Below the pieces are notes generated by a model that made no database searches, was not told the origin of the DNA, and saw only the letters and a program-made list of their open reading frames with translations. 64,000 bases of DNA, taken from NCBI RefSeq assembly GCF_004118635.1, contig NZ_SDGU01000012.1, forward strand, positions 29,369 to 93,368, read 5' to 3'. The position numbers and the translations under genes are program-made. The stretch is from Chlorobaculum sp. 24CR. Lineage in GTDB: Bacteria > Bacteroidota > Chlorobiia > Chlorobiales > Chlorobiaceae. Below, piece by piece: positions 39,715 to 47,441 of this stretch; within the stretch, counting starts at the first letter, position 1, and every line of letters starts with the position of its first letter.

Positions 39715-40181
39715 CACTTTTCGAGCCACTTCCGTAACACCTCTCGCCCCGTTTCGACCGCCTTCGCCAGATGCCGGAGCATCGGTTCGCTCAGGCCGTT
39801 GCCGAGGCCGAGGTCGTGCGGCGGAGCGCCGATGAGCACGATCTCCGATGGTTCGCGGCCATGCAGCCGGGCAACGGCGAGCAGTTCGCTCAGTCCCATC
39901 TGGTGGGCCGACATTTTGCGGTGGATGAACGCTGGCAGCTCGCCATTGCGGTAGCAATAGACCTTCGGCTCGAATTCCGCCGGTATGATTGAATCGAACA
40001 CCATCAACGCATCGCACGACTCGAAGTAGTCGAGCAGGTACAGCCCCTGCGTACCGCCATCCACGAACTGCACCGCTTCCGGCCACTTGCCCGAAGCCTC
40101 CAGCGCCCGAACTGCCTCCACGCCGAACCCCTCGTCGCCAAAGAGAATATTGCCGAGACCGACGACGTTGATTGTTTTCAA
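39714..40181 (-). CDS. hupD: hydrogenase maturation protease
   Basis: 155 residues, the HyaD/HupD/HoxM endopeptidase family that removes the C-terminal peptide of the [NiFe] large subunit after nickel insertion. The N-terminus VVGLGNILFGDEGFGVEAVRAL holds the first nickel-sensing acid, LDYFESCDALMVFDSI the second region, and LIGAPPHDLGLGNGLS a third. It is the last gene of a minus-strand hydrogenase operon, after the cytochrome gene and a repeat-bearing gap of about 225 bases. Confidence 0.92.
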   Translation of the reverse strand: MKTINVVGLGNILFGDEGFGVEAVRALEASGKWPEAVQFVDGGTQGLYLLDYFESCDALMVFDSIIPAEFEPKVYCYRNGELPAFIHRKMSAHQMGLSELLAVARLHGREPSEIVLIGAPPHDLGLGNGLSEPMLRHLAKAVETGREVLRKWLEK

Positions 40182-40198
40182 TGCTGCGAAATGCTAAA

Positions 40199-40243
40199 GA
40201 TTATAGGTCTGATAAGACGAATAGGTCGCATAGGACGAATAGG
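40199..40243. repeat. 7-bp-periodic repeat, imperfect
   Basis: A run with a 7-base period built from variants of ATAGGTC, ACGAATA and TAGGACG. It resembles the arms of the palindromes at 19033 and 31799 but lacks a perfect inverted partner. It sits in the gap between hupD and hupC, followed at 40278-40303 by GTCCAC units spaced 9 bases apart. Confidence 0.55.
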
Positions 40244-40322
40244 CAAACACCGCGAGCTTCCGGTTTTTGCCTGCCGAGTCCACTTCGTCCACAAAGTCCA
40301 CAATTGCATGGAACAAAGCCGA

Positions 40323-40351
40323 GGGCGGCTCCGACAAATCGGAACCGCCCC
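40323..40351. repeat. GGGCGG-type palindrome
   Basis: GGGCGGCTCCGA and TCGGAACCGCCC form a stem with one mismatch around CAAA, ending in CCTACA. The same GGGGCGG...CCCCTACAG family is seen at 55944-55976 and 60437-60634. It lies within the hupC-hupD gap, where it might limit read-through. Confidence 0.6.
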
Positions 40352-40407
40352 TACAAAATCTTCACTCTTTCAATTCATAATTCATCATTCATAATTCATC
40401 ATTCTCT

Positions 40408-41094
40408 TCACGCTGCGGCTTCGTCTTCCACCTTGTGCTTGTAGCCGGTGATGATCGACGAGGTCACGCTGGTGCGGTCGACGATGTCGTGGCGGAAGAC
40501 AGCGTAAAGGTGCACGATGAGGTAGAACGGAAATATCCAGGCGACGATGTGGTGCGCGTAGTGCAGGTTGTAGCTGCTGCCAAAGAGTGGCAGCACCCAG
40601 CCAAACGCGGCGTCGAGAAAGCCGCCGGGACGGTTTTCGGCGAACATCGCCAGGCCGGTGACGATCATGAAGGTCGAGCCGCAGAAGATGAAAATGAAGT
40701 GCGCCAGCGCGGCGACCGGGTTGTGGCCGACATAGTTCGGCTCGTCCTTGCGCAGAAAGAGGTAGGAGGCCACCTGCTCCTTGAACGGCTTGCCCCACCA
40801 CTTCGGCGACCACGGCCTGAACCCGCCGAACCGCGCGTACCGGTCGTCCGAAAAGAGCGCGTAGTAGAGGCGGTACAGGAAGTTGCCGGTGAAGATGAAT
40901 GCCACGCCGAAATGCACGTAGCGCCACATCGCGAAGTTGTGGCGCCACACCGCTTCGCCATGTGGCGGATTGAGCACCGGCGAGGCGATGTACAGACCGG
41001 TGATCATCAGCGCGGCGATGCTGAAGGCATTGATCCAGTGGTACAACCGGACCGGCAGACGCCAGACGTAGATTTCCTCGATTAATCTGCCCAT
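40408..41094 (-). CDS. hupC: [NiFe]-hydrogenase b-type cytochrome subunit
   Basis: 228 residues with about four transmembrane helices (near 22-42, 63-80, 130-152 and 178-200). The N-terminus EEIYVWRLPVRLYHWINAFSI carries a haem-ligand histidine, and NLHYAHHIVAWIFPFYLIVHLYA near the C-terminus carries others, as in HyaC/HupC. It anchors the hydrogenase to the membrane and passes electrons to the quinone pool. It follows the large-subunit gene by 12 bases. The C-terminal tail (HKVEDEAAA) is cytoplasmic. Confidence 0.94.
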   Translation of the reverse strand: MGRLIEEIYVWRLPVRLYHWINAFSIAALMITGLYIASPVLNPPHGEAVWRHNFAMWRYVHFGVAFIFTGNFLYRLYYALFSDDRYARFGGFRPWSPKWWGKPFKEQVASYLFLRKDEPNYVGHNPVAALAHFIFIFCGSTFMIVTGLAMFAENRPGGFLDAAFGWVLPLFGSSYNLHYAHHIVAWIFPFYLIVHLYAVFRHDIVDRTSVTSSIITGYKHKVEDEAAA

Positions 41095-41106
41095 GTCGTT
41101 CTCCGT

Positions 41107-42825
41107 TTAAACGATAGTTACCCTGGTGATTTCATTGCCGTTCATGTCGTACAGATGCGACGCGCAGGCAAGGCAGGGATCGAACGAGTGCACCGTCCGC
41201 AGGATTTCGAGCGGCTTGGACGGATCGACCATCGGCGTGCCTTTCAGGGCCGCTTCGTAGGCGCCGGAGTTGCCGCGATTATCCCTCGGCGAGGCGTTCC
41301 AGGTCGAGGGCACCACAATCTGGTACTCGTCGATTTTTTCGTTGTCGATCTTGATCCAGTGGCCGAGCGAGCCGCGCGGCGCTTCGGTGTAGCCGAAACC
41401 CTTGCACTCCTTTGGCCAGGTCGATGGCTCCCAGCGCTCGCTGTTGAAGGTTCGGTAGTCCCCCGCCTTGACGTTGGCGATGAGCTGGTCGTAGAAGTGG
41501 CCCATGAACCCGGCGGTCTGCTTGCACTCGATGCCGCGCGCGGCGGTGCGTCCGAGCGTCGAGAAGAGCGCTTCGGGGCCGACCTGAAGCTTGCCGAGCA
41601 CCATGCCGACCGTCTCCTTGATCATCGGGTCGCCCTTCGCGTAGGCCACCAGCACGCGGGCCAGCGGGCCGACCTCGACCGGATGCTCTTTCCAGCGCGG
41701 CGTCTTGAGCCAACTGTACTGCTTGTCGGTGTCGAGATACTCGAACGGCGGCTTCGGGCCGGTGTATTTCGGGTTGGTCTCCCCTTCCCACGGATGGAGT
41801 CCCTTGTCACTGCCGTTGCTGTAGGTGTACCAACTGTGGCCGATCTCCTCCTTGATCTGCGACAGGTCACGCGGATCGACGTCGATGACGGTCGTCAAGT
41901 CCTTGTTGAGGATGACGCCTCGCGGCCAGAGCAGCGATTTGAAATCATCGAGGTTCGTCTCCGGGAAGTCACCGTAACTCATGAAGTTACCGAGTCCGCC
42001 GCCGTAGAGCCACTCCTTGTAAAAACCGGCGATGGCGATGAGGTCGGGAATGTAAACCTGGTCGATGAAGACCTGCGTTTCATCAATGATCTTCTTGACC
42101 ATGTTGAGCCGCTCGATGTTGATCGCCGTGTCGCTGTCGAGATCGATGGCGCAGGCCATGCCGCCGACGACGTAGTTCGGATGCGGGTTCTTGCCGCCGA
42201 AAATGGTGTGAATCTTGACGATCTCCTTCTGGAAATCGAGCGCTTCGAGGTAGTGCGCCACGGCGATGAGGTTCACCTCCGGCGGCAGTTTGTAGGCTGG
42301 ATGGCCCCAGTAGCCGTTCGAAAAGATGCCGAGCTGACCGCTCTCGACGAACGCCACGAGCCGCTGCTGCAACTCCTTGAAATAGCCGGGCGACGACTTC
42401 GGCCACGGCGAAATACTCTGGGCGATCTGCGAGGCCTGGTTAGGATCGGCCTTGAGTGCGCTCACCACATCGACCCAGTCGAGGGCGTGGAGGTGGTAAA
42501 AGTGCACGAGGTGATCCTGCGTCTGCTGCGTGGCGTTCATCAGGTTCCGGATGATGCGCGCGTTGGGCGGAATCTCGATGCTGAGCGCATCCTCGACGCA
42601 GCGCACCGAGGCGAGCGCGTGCACGGTGGTGCAGACGCCGCAGATACGCTCGGCGAAGGCCCAGGCGTCGCGCGGGTCACGCCCCTTGAGAATCACCTCG
42701 ATCCCGCGCCACATGGTGCCGGTACTGTAGGCCTCCTCGATAACGTTGGCGTCGTTGATCGTCGCCTCTATTCTCAGATGCCCCTCGATGCGGGGAATCG
42801 GATCGACCACTATTTTTTTCGACAT
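41107..42825 (-). CDS. hupL: [NiFe] uptake hydrogenase, large subunit
   Basis: 572 residues. The two nickel-binding motifs are present: RICGVCTTVHALASV near residue 62 and DPCLACASHLYDM near the C-terminus, so the protein should be active. The residues after the final CxxC-x-x-H motif (LYDMNGNEITRVTIV) are the peptide removed by HupD. Length and motifs match group 1 membrane-bound enzymes. It oxidises hydrogen at the periplasmic face as part of the HupS-HupL dimer. Maturation genes hypA-F are not in the window. Confidence 0.97.
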   Translation of the reverse strand: MSKKIVVDPIPRIEGHLRIEATINDANVIEEAYSTGTMWRGIEVILKGRDPRDAWAFAERICGVCTTVHALASVRCVEDALSIEIPPNARIIRNLMNATQQTQDHLVHFYHLHALDWVDVVSALKADPNQASQIAQSISPWPKSSPGYFKELQQRLVAFVESGQLGIFSNGYWGHPAYKLPPEVNLIAVAHYLEALDFQKEIVKIHTIFGGKNPHPNYVVGGMACAIDLDSDTAINIERLNMVKKIIDETQVFIDQVYIPDLIAIAGFYKEWLYGGGLGNFMSYGDFPETNLDDFKSLLWPRGVILNKDLTTVIDVDPRDLSQIKEEIGHSWYTYSNGSDKGLHPWEGETNPKYTGPKPPFEYLDTDKQYSWLKTPRWKEHPVEVGPLARVLVAYAKGDPMIKETVGMVLGKLQVGPEALFSTLGRTAARGIECKQTAGFMGHFYDQLIANVKAGDYRTFNSERWEPSTWPKECKGFGYTEAPRGSLGHWIKIDNEKIDEYQIVVPSTWNASPRDNRGNSGAYEAALKGTPMVDPSKPLEILRTVHSFDPCLACASHLYDMNGNEITRVTIV

Positions 42826-42843
42826 GCGATAGACTCCCTTGAT

Positions 42844-43929
42844 TTACTTTTCTGATGCCTCGTCGTGATGCTTCTTCTTCATGGCGGTGACCGCCGCGTG
42901 GGCCGCCGCTCCGGCAGCCGCCGCGCCGACCGCCACGACGCCGATCTTGTCGGCATTGGTATCCGTGCCGAGGAACGACACATCGGCAAGGCGCGTGTAG
43001 AATGGCCCCTTGTCCCAGAAATTCGGCTCGGAGCAGCCGATGCAGGGGTGGCCGGATCCAATGGGGAAGCTCGTACCCGCGTTCCACTGGATTTTCGAGC
43101 AGGAGTTGTAGGTGGTCGGCCCCTTGCATCCCATTTTGTAGAGGCACCACCCTTTTTTGGCGGACTCTTCGTCGAAACCGCGAACGAACATCCCGGCGTC
43201 GTAAAAGGCGCGGCGGTAGCACTTGTCGTGAATCCGCGTGGAGTAGAACGCTTTCGGGCGGCCCAGCCGGTCGAGCTCCGGCAGCTTGCCGAAGGTGTGC
43301 ACGTAGGTAATCACGCCGGTCATCACCTCGGCGATGGGCGGGCAGCCCGGCACCTTGACGATCGGCTTGCCGCTGATGATCTTGTCGATGGGCTGCGCTC
43401 CGGTGGGATTGGGATCGGCATTCTGCACACAGCCGAACGAGGCGCACGCGCCCCAGGCGATCACCGCGGCGGCATCGGCGGCGGTCTCTTTTACGACGTT
43501 CAGGAACGAGTCGCCACCGACCATGCAGTAAACGCCGTCATCCTTCGTAGGCACGTTCCCCTCGACAGCGAGAATGTACTGGCCTTTATACTCCTTCATG
43601 ATCTTCCGCCTCACCTCTTCGAGCTGATGACCCGCCGCAGCGCTGAGCGTGTCGTCGTAGTCGAGTGAGATCATGTTCATGATGACATCGGCGACGATTG
43701 GGTGGGAGGAGCGGATGAAGGATTCGGTGCAGCAGGTACATTCGAGACCGTGCAGCCAGATAACCGGGGTGCGGGGCTTGGTCTCCATGGCGTGAACGAC
43801 CTTTGGAAGCAGTGATGGCGCAAGACCGAGGGAGACCGAAGTGAGAGAGCAGAACTTCAGAAAATCCCTCCGGGAAAGGCCACGGGACTGAAACACCTCA
43901 GCATAAGTTTGCTTGTCGGGCATGTACAC
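42844..43929 (-). CDS. hupS: [NiFe] uptake hydrogenase, small subunit with Tat signal
   Basis: 361 residues. The twin-arginine signal is [11 protein letters not shown] at about 18-28, with a hydrophobic stretch after it. Iron-sulfur ligands appear in [14 protein letters not shown] (proximal cluster), [10 protein letters not shown], and [15 protein letters not shown] (medial/distal). A C-terminal hydrophobic helix ([19 protein letters not shown]) followed by a His/Lys-rich tail anchors it to the membrane. First gene of the operon hupS-hupL-hupC-hupD. About 190 bases upstream lie before the nuo terminator, giving room for its promoter. Confidence 0.97.
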   Translation of the reverse strand: MYMPDKQTYAEVFQSRGLSRRDFLKFCSLTSVSLGLAPSLLPKVVHAMETKPRTPVIWLHGLECTCCTESFIRSSHPIVADVIMNMISLDYDDTLSAAAGHQLEEVRRKIMKEYKGQYILAVEGNVPTKDDGVYCMVGGDSFLNVVKETAADAAAVIAWGACASFGCVQNADPNPTGAQPIDKIISGKPIVKVPGCPPIAEVMTGVITYVHTFGKLPELDRLGRPKAFYSTRIHDKCYRRAFYDAGMFVRGFDEESAKKGWCLYKMGCKGPTTYNSCSKIQWNAGTSFPIGSGHPCIGCSEPNFWDKGPFYTRLADVSFLGTDTNADKIGVVAVGAAAAGAAAHAAVTAMKKKHHDEASEK

Positions 43930-44116
43930 CTCCGTGAATGTTAATGATGGCTCACGGTATCCGGAGAAAAAGGAGGGTTTGGCTCGCGCATTTCCTCTTG
44001 TACCGGCTGAACGTGGCTGAACGTCAACTGATTACAGGCAAATATAATTAACAATTGTTATCGATAAAACCTCAGCCATGAAAGAAATTTATTAATCAAC
44101 CCTTTATCATCAAATA

Positions 44117-44154
44117 AAAAAACCCGGCAATCTATCAGATTTACCGGGTTTTTT
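44117..44154 (-). terminator. terminator of the nuo operon
   Basis: AAAAAACCCGG and CCGGGTTTTTT pair perfectly around a 16-base loop. On the minus strand it begins about 33 bases after the nuoN stop and ends in a T-run. Confidence 0.85.
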
Positions 44155-44186
44155 AAGGTTTTTGGCGACCGCTTATGTCAAACCTT

Positions 44187-45722
44187 TCAGTTCAGAAAGG
44201 CTCCGAAAAGAACCGATGAATATTTCGCATAGTTGGCGATTGGCTGGAAGAAGAGGCCGAACCAGAGCGTCAGGATCATCAGCGAGGCGGTGACAAGCTT
44301 TGCGCCCATGCCGGTCTCCATCACGCCCTGTTCTGCATTTTCCGAATCCCTCAGATACATGTTGAGCGGAATCAGCATGTAGTAGTAGAGCGAAATGACG
44401 CTGGTCAGAATGCCGATGAGGGCGAGCCACATGAAGAGGCTACCCTTGGCGATCAGCGCCGAGAAGATCATCAGCTTGCCAATAAATCCGAAGGTCGGAG
44501 GCAGACCTACCAGCGAGATAAGGAACACGGTCAAGGCCGCGCCAAGCAGCGGCATTCTCTTGCCGAGGCCACGATAATCGTCGAGGTTCTCGCTACCGGT
44601 GCGGTTGGCGATCAGAATCACCACATAGAACGCACCATAGTTCATCAACAGGTAGGCGCTCAGATAGACCAGAACCGCCTGCGTACCGAGCTGATCCATG
44701 GTGATGACGCCGAGCAGCAAGTAGCCGGCGTGAGCTATCGATGAGTAAGCAAGCAGACGCTTGACATTTTTCTGCCAGATGGCGACAACGTTGCCGTAGA
44801 TCATCGACGCCGCGGAGACGAGCATCAGGATCGAGAGCCAGTCGATGTGCAGCGCACTCGCGGACACATCGAAGCCTTGCGGCACCGCGACAAAGAAGAA
44901 GCGCATGAGCATGGCGAAACCGGCAGCCTTGGAGGCAACCGAGAGATAGGCGGTCACGGGAGTGGGAGCGCCTTCATAAACATCAGGACTCCAGAAGTGG
45001 AACGGCACCGCGCCCATCTTGTAGCCAAGACCCGCCATGATGAGCAGCACGGCAAGAATCATCACGAGCTGATCGTAACCGTGCGCGGCCAGCGCCATGC
45101 TGATGCGGGTAATGTTGGTTTCGGCGGTCATGCCGTAGATCAGGGAGAAGCCGTACAGGAGCATGCCCGACGACACCGCGCCGTACACAAGATACTTCAG
45201 GGCGGCTTCCGACGAGCGGGGTTCGCGCTTGAGGTAGCCGGTCAGCGCATAGGCCGACAGACTGACCAGCTCCATCGAGAGGAACATCATCAACAGATCG
45301 GTCGAGGAGGCCATCATCATCATACCCACCACCATCGCCACAAGCAGCGCATAGTACTCGCCCATGCCCGACTCGTGCTTTTTGAGCTGGTCGTCGATCA
45401 CGGTGGTCAGCACGGCGAGAATGCCCGATGCCACGAAAAAGTATTTGAAAAAGATGCCAAACCGGTCAAGCGAGTACATGCCGAAAAAGAACTGTGTATC
45501 CGGCATCGCCTGCTGCTTGAAAATAAAGAAGAGACTGCCGACGAGACCGGCTATGGAAACCGTGGCAAGTAATCCGCGATTCTTTTTACCCGTGATGAGA
45601 TCAAGCAGTATCAGCACCATGAACAGCGCTGAAAGATAGATTTCAGGGACAAAATATCCGGCGCCACCCTTGAGGATCGAGATGATGCTCTGTATTTCAG
45701 CGCCTGATGGCATTTCGAACAT
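44187..45722 (-). CDS. nuoN: NDH-1 subunit N (proton-pumping antiporter-like)
   Basis: 511 residues with about 14 transmembrane helices. Typical motifs are SMELVSLSAYALTGYLKREPRSSEAALKY (split here for length: SMELVSLSAYALTGYL and EAALKYLVYGA), GLGYKMGAVPFHFWSPDVYEG with the conserved lysine, and LLAYSSIAHAGYLLLGV. It is one of three Mrp-type antiporter-like subunits that move protons in complex I. Last gene of the operon, followed by a good terminator. It lies 38 bases after nuoM. Confidence 0.96.
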   Translation of the reverse strand: MFEMPSGAEIQSIISILKGGAGYFVPEIYLSALFMVLILLDLITGKKNRGLLATVSIAGLVGSLFFIFKQQAMPDTQFFFGMYSLDRFGIFFKYFFVASGILAVLTTVIDDQLKKHESGMGEYYALLVAMVVGMMMMASSTDLLMMFLSMELVSLSAYALTGYLKREPRSSEAALKYLVYGAVSSGMLLYGFSLIYGMTAETNITRISMALAAHGYDQLVMILAVLLIMAGLGYKMGAVPFHFWSPDVYEGAPTPVTAYLSVASKAAGFAMLMRFFFVAVPQGFDVSASALHIDWLSILMLVSAASMIYGNVVAIWQKNVKRLLAYSSIAHAGYLLLGVITMDQLGTQAVLVYLSAYLLMNYGAFYVVILIANRTGSENLDDYRGLGKRMPLLGAALTVFLISLVGLPPTFGFIGKLMIFSALIAKGSLFMWLALIGILTSVISLYYYMLIPLNMYLRDSENAEQGVMETGMGAKLVTASLMILTLWFGLFFQPIANYAKYSSVLFGAFLN

Positions 45723-45760
45723 ATTTCTCCAACGTTTATGCTTTTAAACGGAACACGGGA

Positions 45761-47398
45761 TCAATGCACGGCCGACATGGCAACCGGAGCGAGAACCTGA
45801 ACAAGTTTGTTGACACTGGTCGTAATAAGACCCATAACCGGCATCGGATAGATACCGAGCGCGATGATGATGACGGCAAGCGGCACGAGCATGGTCAGCT
45901 CACGTGCGTCGAGATCGAGCTTGCCCTTCCAGTCGTGGAAGTGGATGTGCTCGTGGCCATGCGCATCGACTTCGAGATCGTACAGGGCATCCGGCTTGCG
46001 CTTGCCGAGGAACATCCGCTGCAACGACCAGAGCAGGTAGGCCGCGCCAAAGACGATGCCAAGCACCGAAACCATCGCGATCGGGCGAGTGACCGGAGCG
46101 CTGAAGGCGCCGACAAACACGAACGCCTCGGAGATGAAGCCGCTGAGGCCGGGCAGACCAAGCGAGGCGAACCATGCAACGATAACCAGACCGGTATAGA
46201 CCGGCATGTAAGAAGCCAGGCCGCCGAACTTGTCGATCTGGCGGGAGTGCGCGCGGTCGTAGATCACGCCAACCAGAAGGAAGAGCATCGCGGTGATGGT
46301 GCCGTGGTTAAACATCTGGTAGAGCGCACCGACCATGCCTTCGCTGTTGGCGGCGGCCAGGCCGAGCAGCACGTAGCCCATGTGGCTGATCGAGGAGTAG
46401 GCGACCATCTTCTTCAGATCCTGCTGGGCCAGAGCGCAGAACGCACCGTAGATGATGTTGATTGCGCCGAACACAGCGATCACATAGAGGCCCGCCTGAT
46501 AGACTTCAGGAAAGAGCGGGAAGTTGATCCTCATCATGCCGTAGGTGCCGAGCTTCAGCAACACGCCGGCCAGGATGACCGAAATCGGGGTCGGAGCCTC
46601 GACGTGCGCGTCGGGCAGCCAGGTGTGGAACGGGAACATCGGAACCTTGATGGCGAAGCCGACGAAGAGCACGATAAAGGCGACATATCTCCAGGTCACA
46701 TTGTCAGGGCCGAGAATCGCACCCTTGATGTAGTTTGCCTGGTCGGCCATCGCCACGAGGCTGAAGGTGTGGTGACCGGTAAGCGGATCGATGACGCTGA
46801 AGTAGAGGCCGATCATGACCAGCAGCATGAAGACCGAACCGAACAGCGTGTAGAGGAAGAACTTGATGGCAGCGTACTCACGGTTCGGGCCGCCCCAGAT
46901 ACCGATCAGGAAGTACATCGGCAGCAACATCAGCTCCCAGAACACGTAGAAGAGGAAGAAGTCGAGCGCCACGAAGCAGCCCATCATGGCCGTAGCCAGC
47001 AGATTGTAGAGAATGAAGTAGCCCTTGACCTGCTTCTGGATCGTCCAGCTCGACAGTACGCCGATGATCGAAATCAGGGCGGTCAGAAGCACCATTGTGA
47101 TCGAAAGGCCATCAACGCCGAGCAAGTACTCGATGTTCAGGGGGCCGAACGAGCCGAGGTCGAGCGAAATCCACGGAACCCGTTCGATCATCTGGAATGA
47201 ACCGGCAAGCGATCCGCCAGGCGCGGCCACGATGCCCGCCATGGTCGGGTCATATTGGCGCCAGATGAGAACGGCGATCACGCCCTGGCCGATAGCGCCG
47301 AGGAGCGAGACGATCCTGATGATCTGTTTCTGCGACGAGGGCACGGCCAAAATGATGAGTCCGGCAATGATCGGCAGAAATACAATTAAACTCAGCAT
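45761..47398 (-). CDS. nuoM: NDH-1 subunit M
   Basis: 545 residues, about 14 transmembrane helices. Conserved pieces include FYVFWELMLLPMYFLIGIWGG, KVPMFPFHTWLPDAHVEAPT and MVAYSSISHMGYVLLG. An unusual His-rich loop, DAHGHEHIHFHDWKG, lies at about 485-500, between the last helices. A proton-translocating antiporter-like membrane subunit. It is separated from nuoL by 43 bases. The His-rich loop has a counterpart in NuoL of this operon. Confidence 0.96.
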   Translation of the reverse strand: MLSLIVFLPIIAGLIILAVPSSQKQIIRIVSLLGAIGQGVIAVLIWRQYDPTMAGIVAAPGGSLAGSFQMIERVPWISLDLGSFGPLNIEYLLGVDGLSITMVLLTALISIIGVLSSWTIQKQVKGYFILYNLLATAMMGCFVALDFFLFYVFWELMLLPMYFLIGIWGGPNREYAAIKFFLYTLFGSVFMLLVMIGLYFSVIDPLTGHHTFSLVAMADQANYIKGAILGPDNVTWRYVAFIVLFVGFAIKVPMFPFHTWLPDAHVEAPTPISVILAGVLLKLGTYGMMRINFPLFPEVYQAGLYVIAVFGAINIIYGAFCALAQQDLKKMVAYSSISHMGYVLLGLAAANSEGMVGALYQMFNHGTITAMLFLLVGVIYDRAHSRQIDKFGGLASYMPVYTGLVIVAWFASLGLPGLSGFISEAFVFVGAFSAPVTRPIAMVSVLGIVFGAAYLLWSLQRMFLGKRKPDALYDLEVDAHGHEHIHFHDWKGKLDLDARELTMLVPLAVIIIALGIYPMPVMGLITTSVNKLVQVLAPVAMSAVH

Positions 47399-47441
47399 GT
47401 TCAGTACCTGTTATGTTCGGAGAGTAAATTAAATCGTTCGG

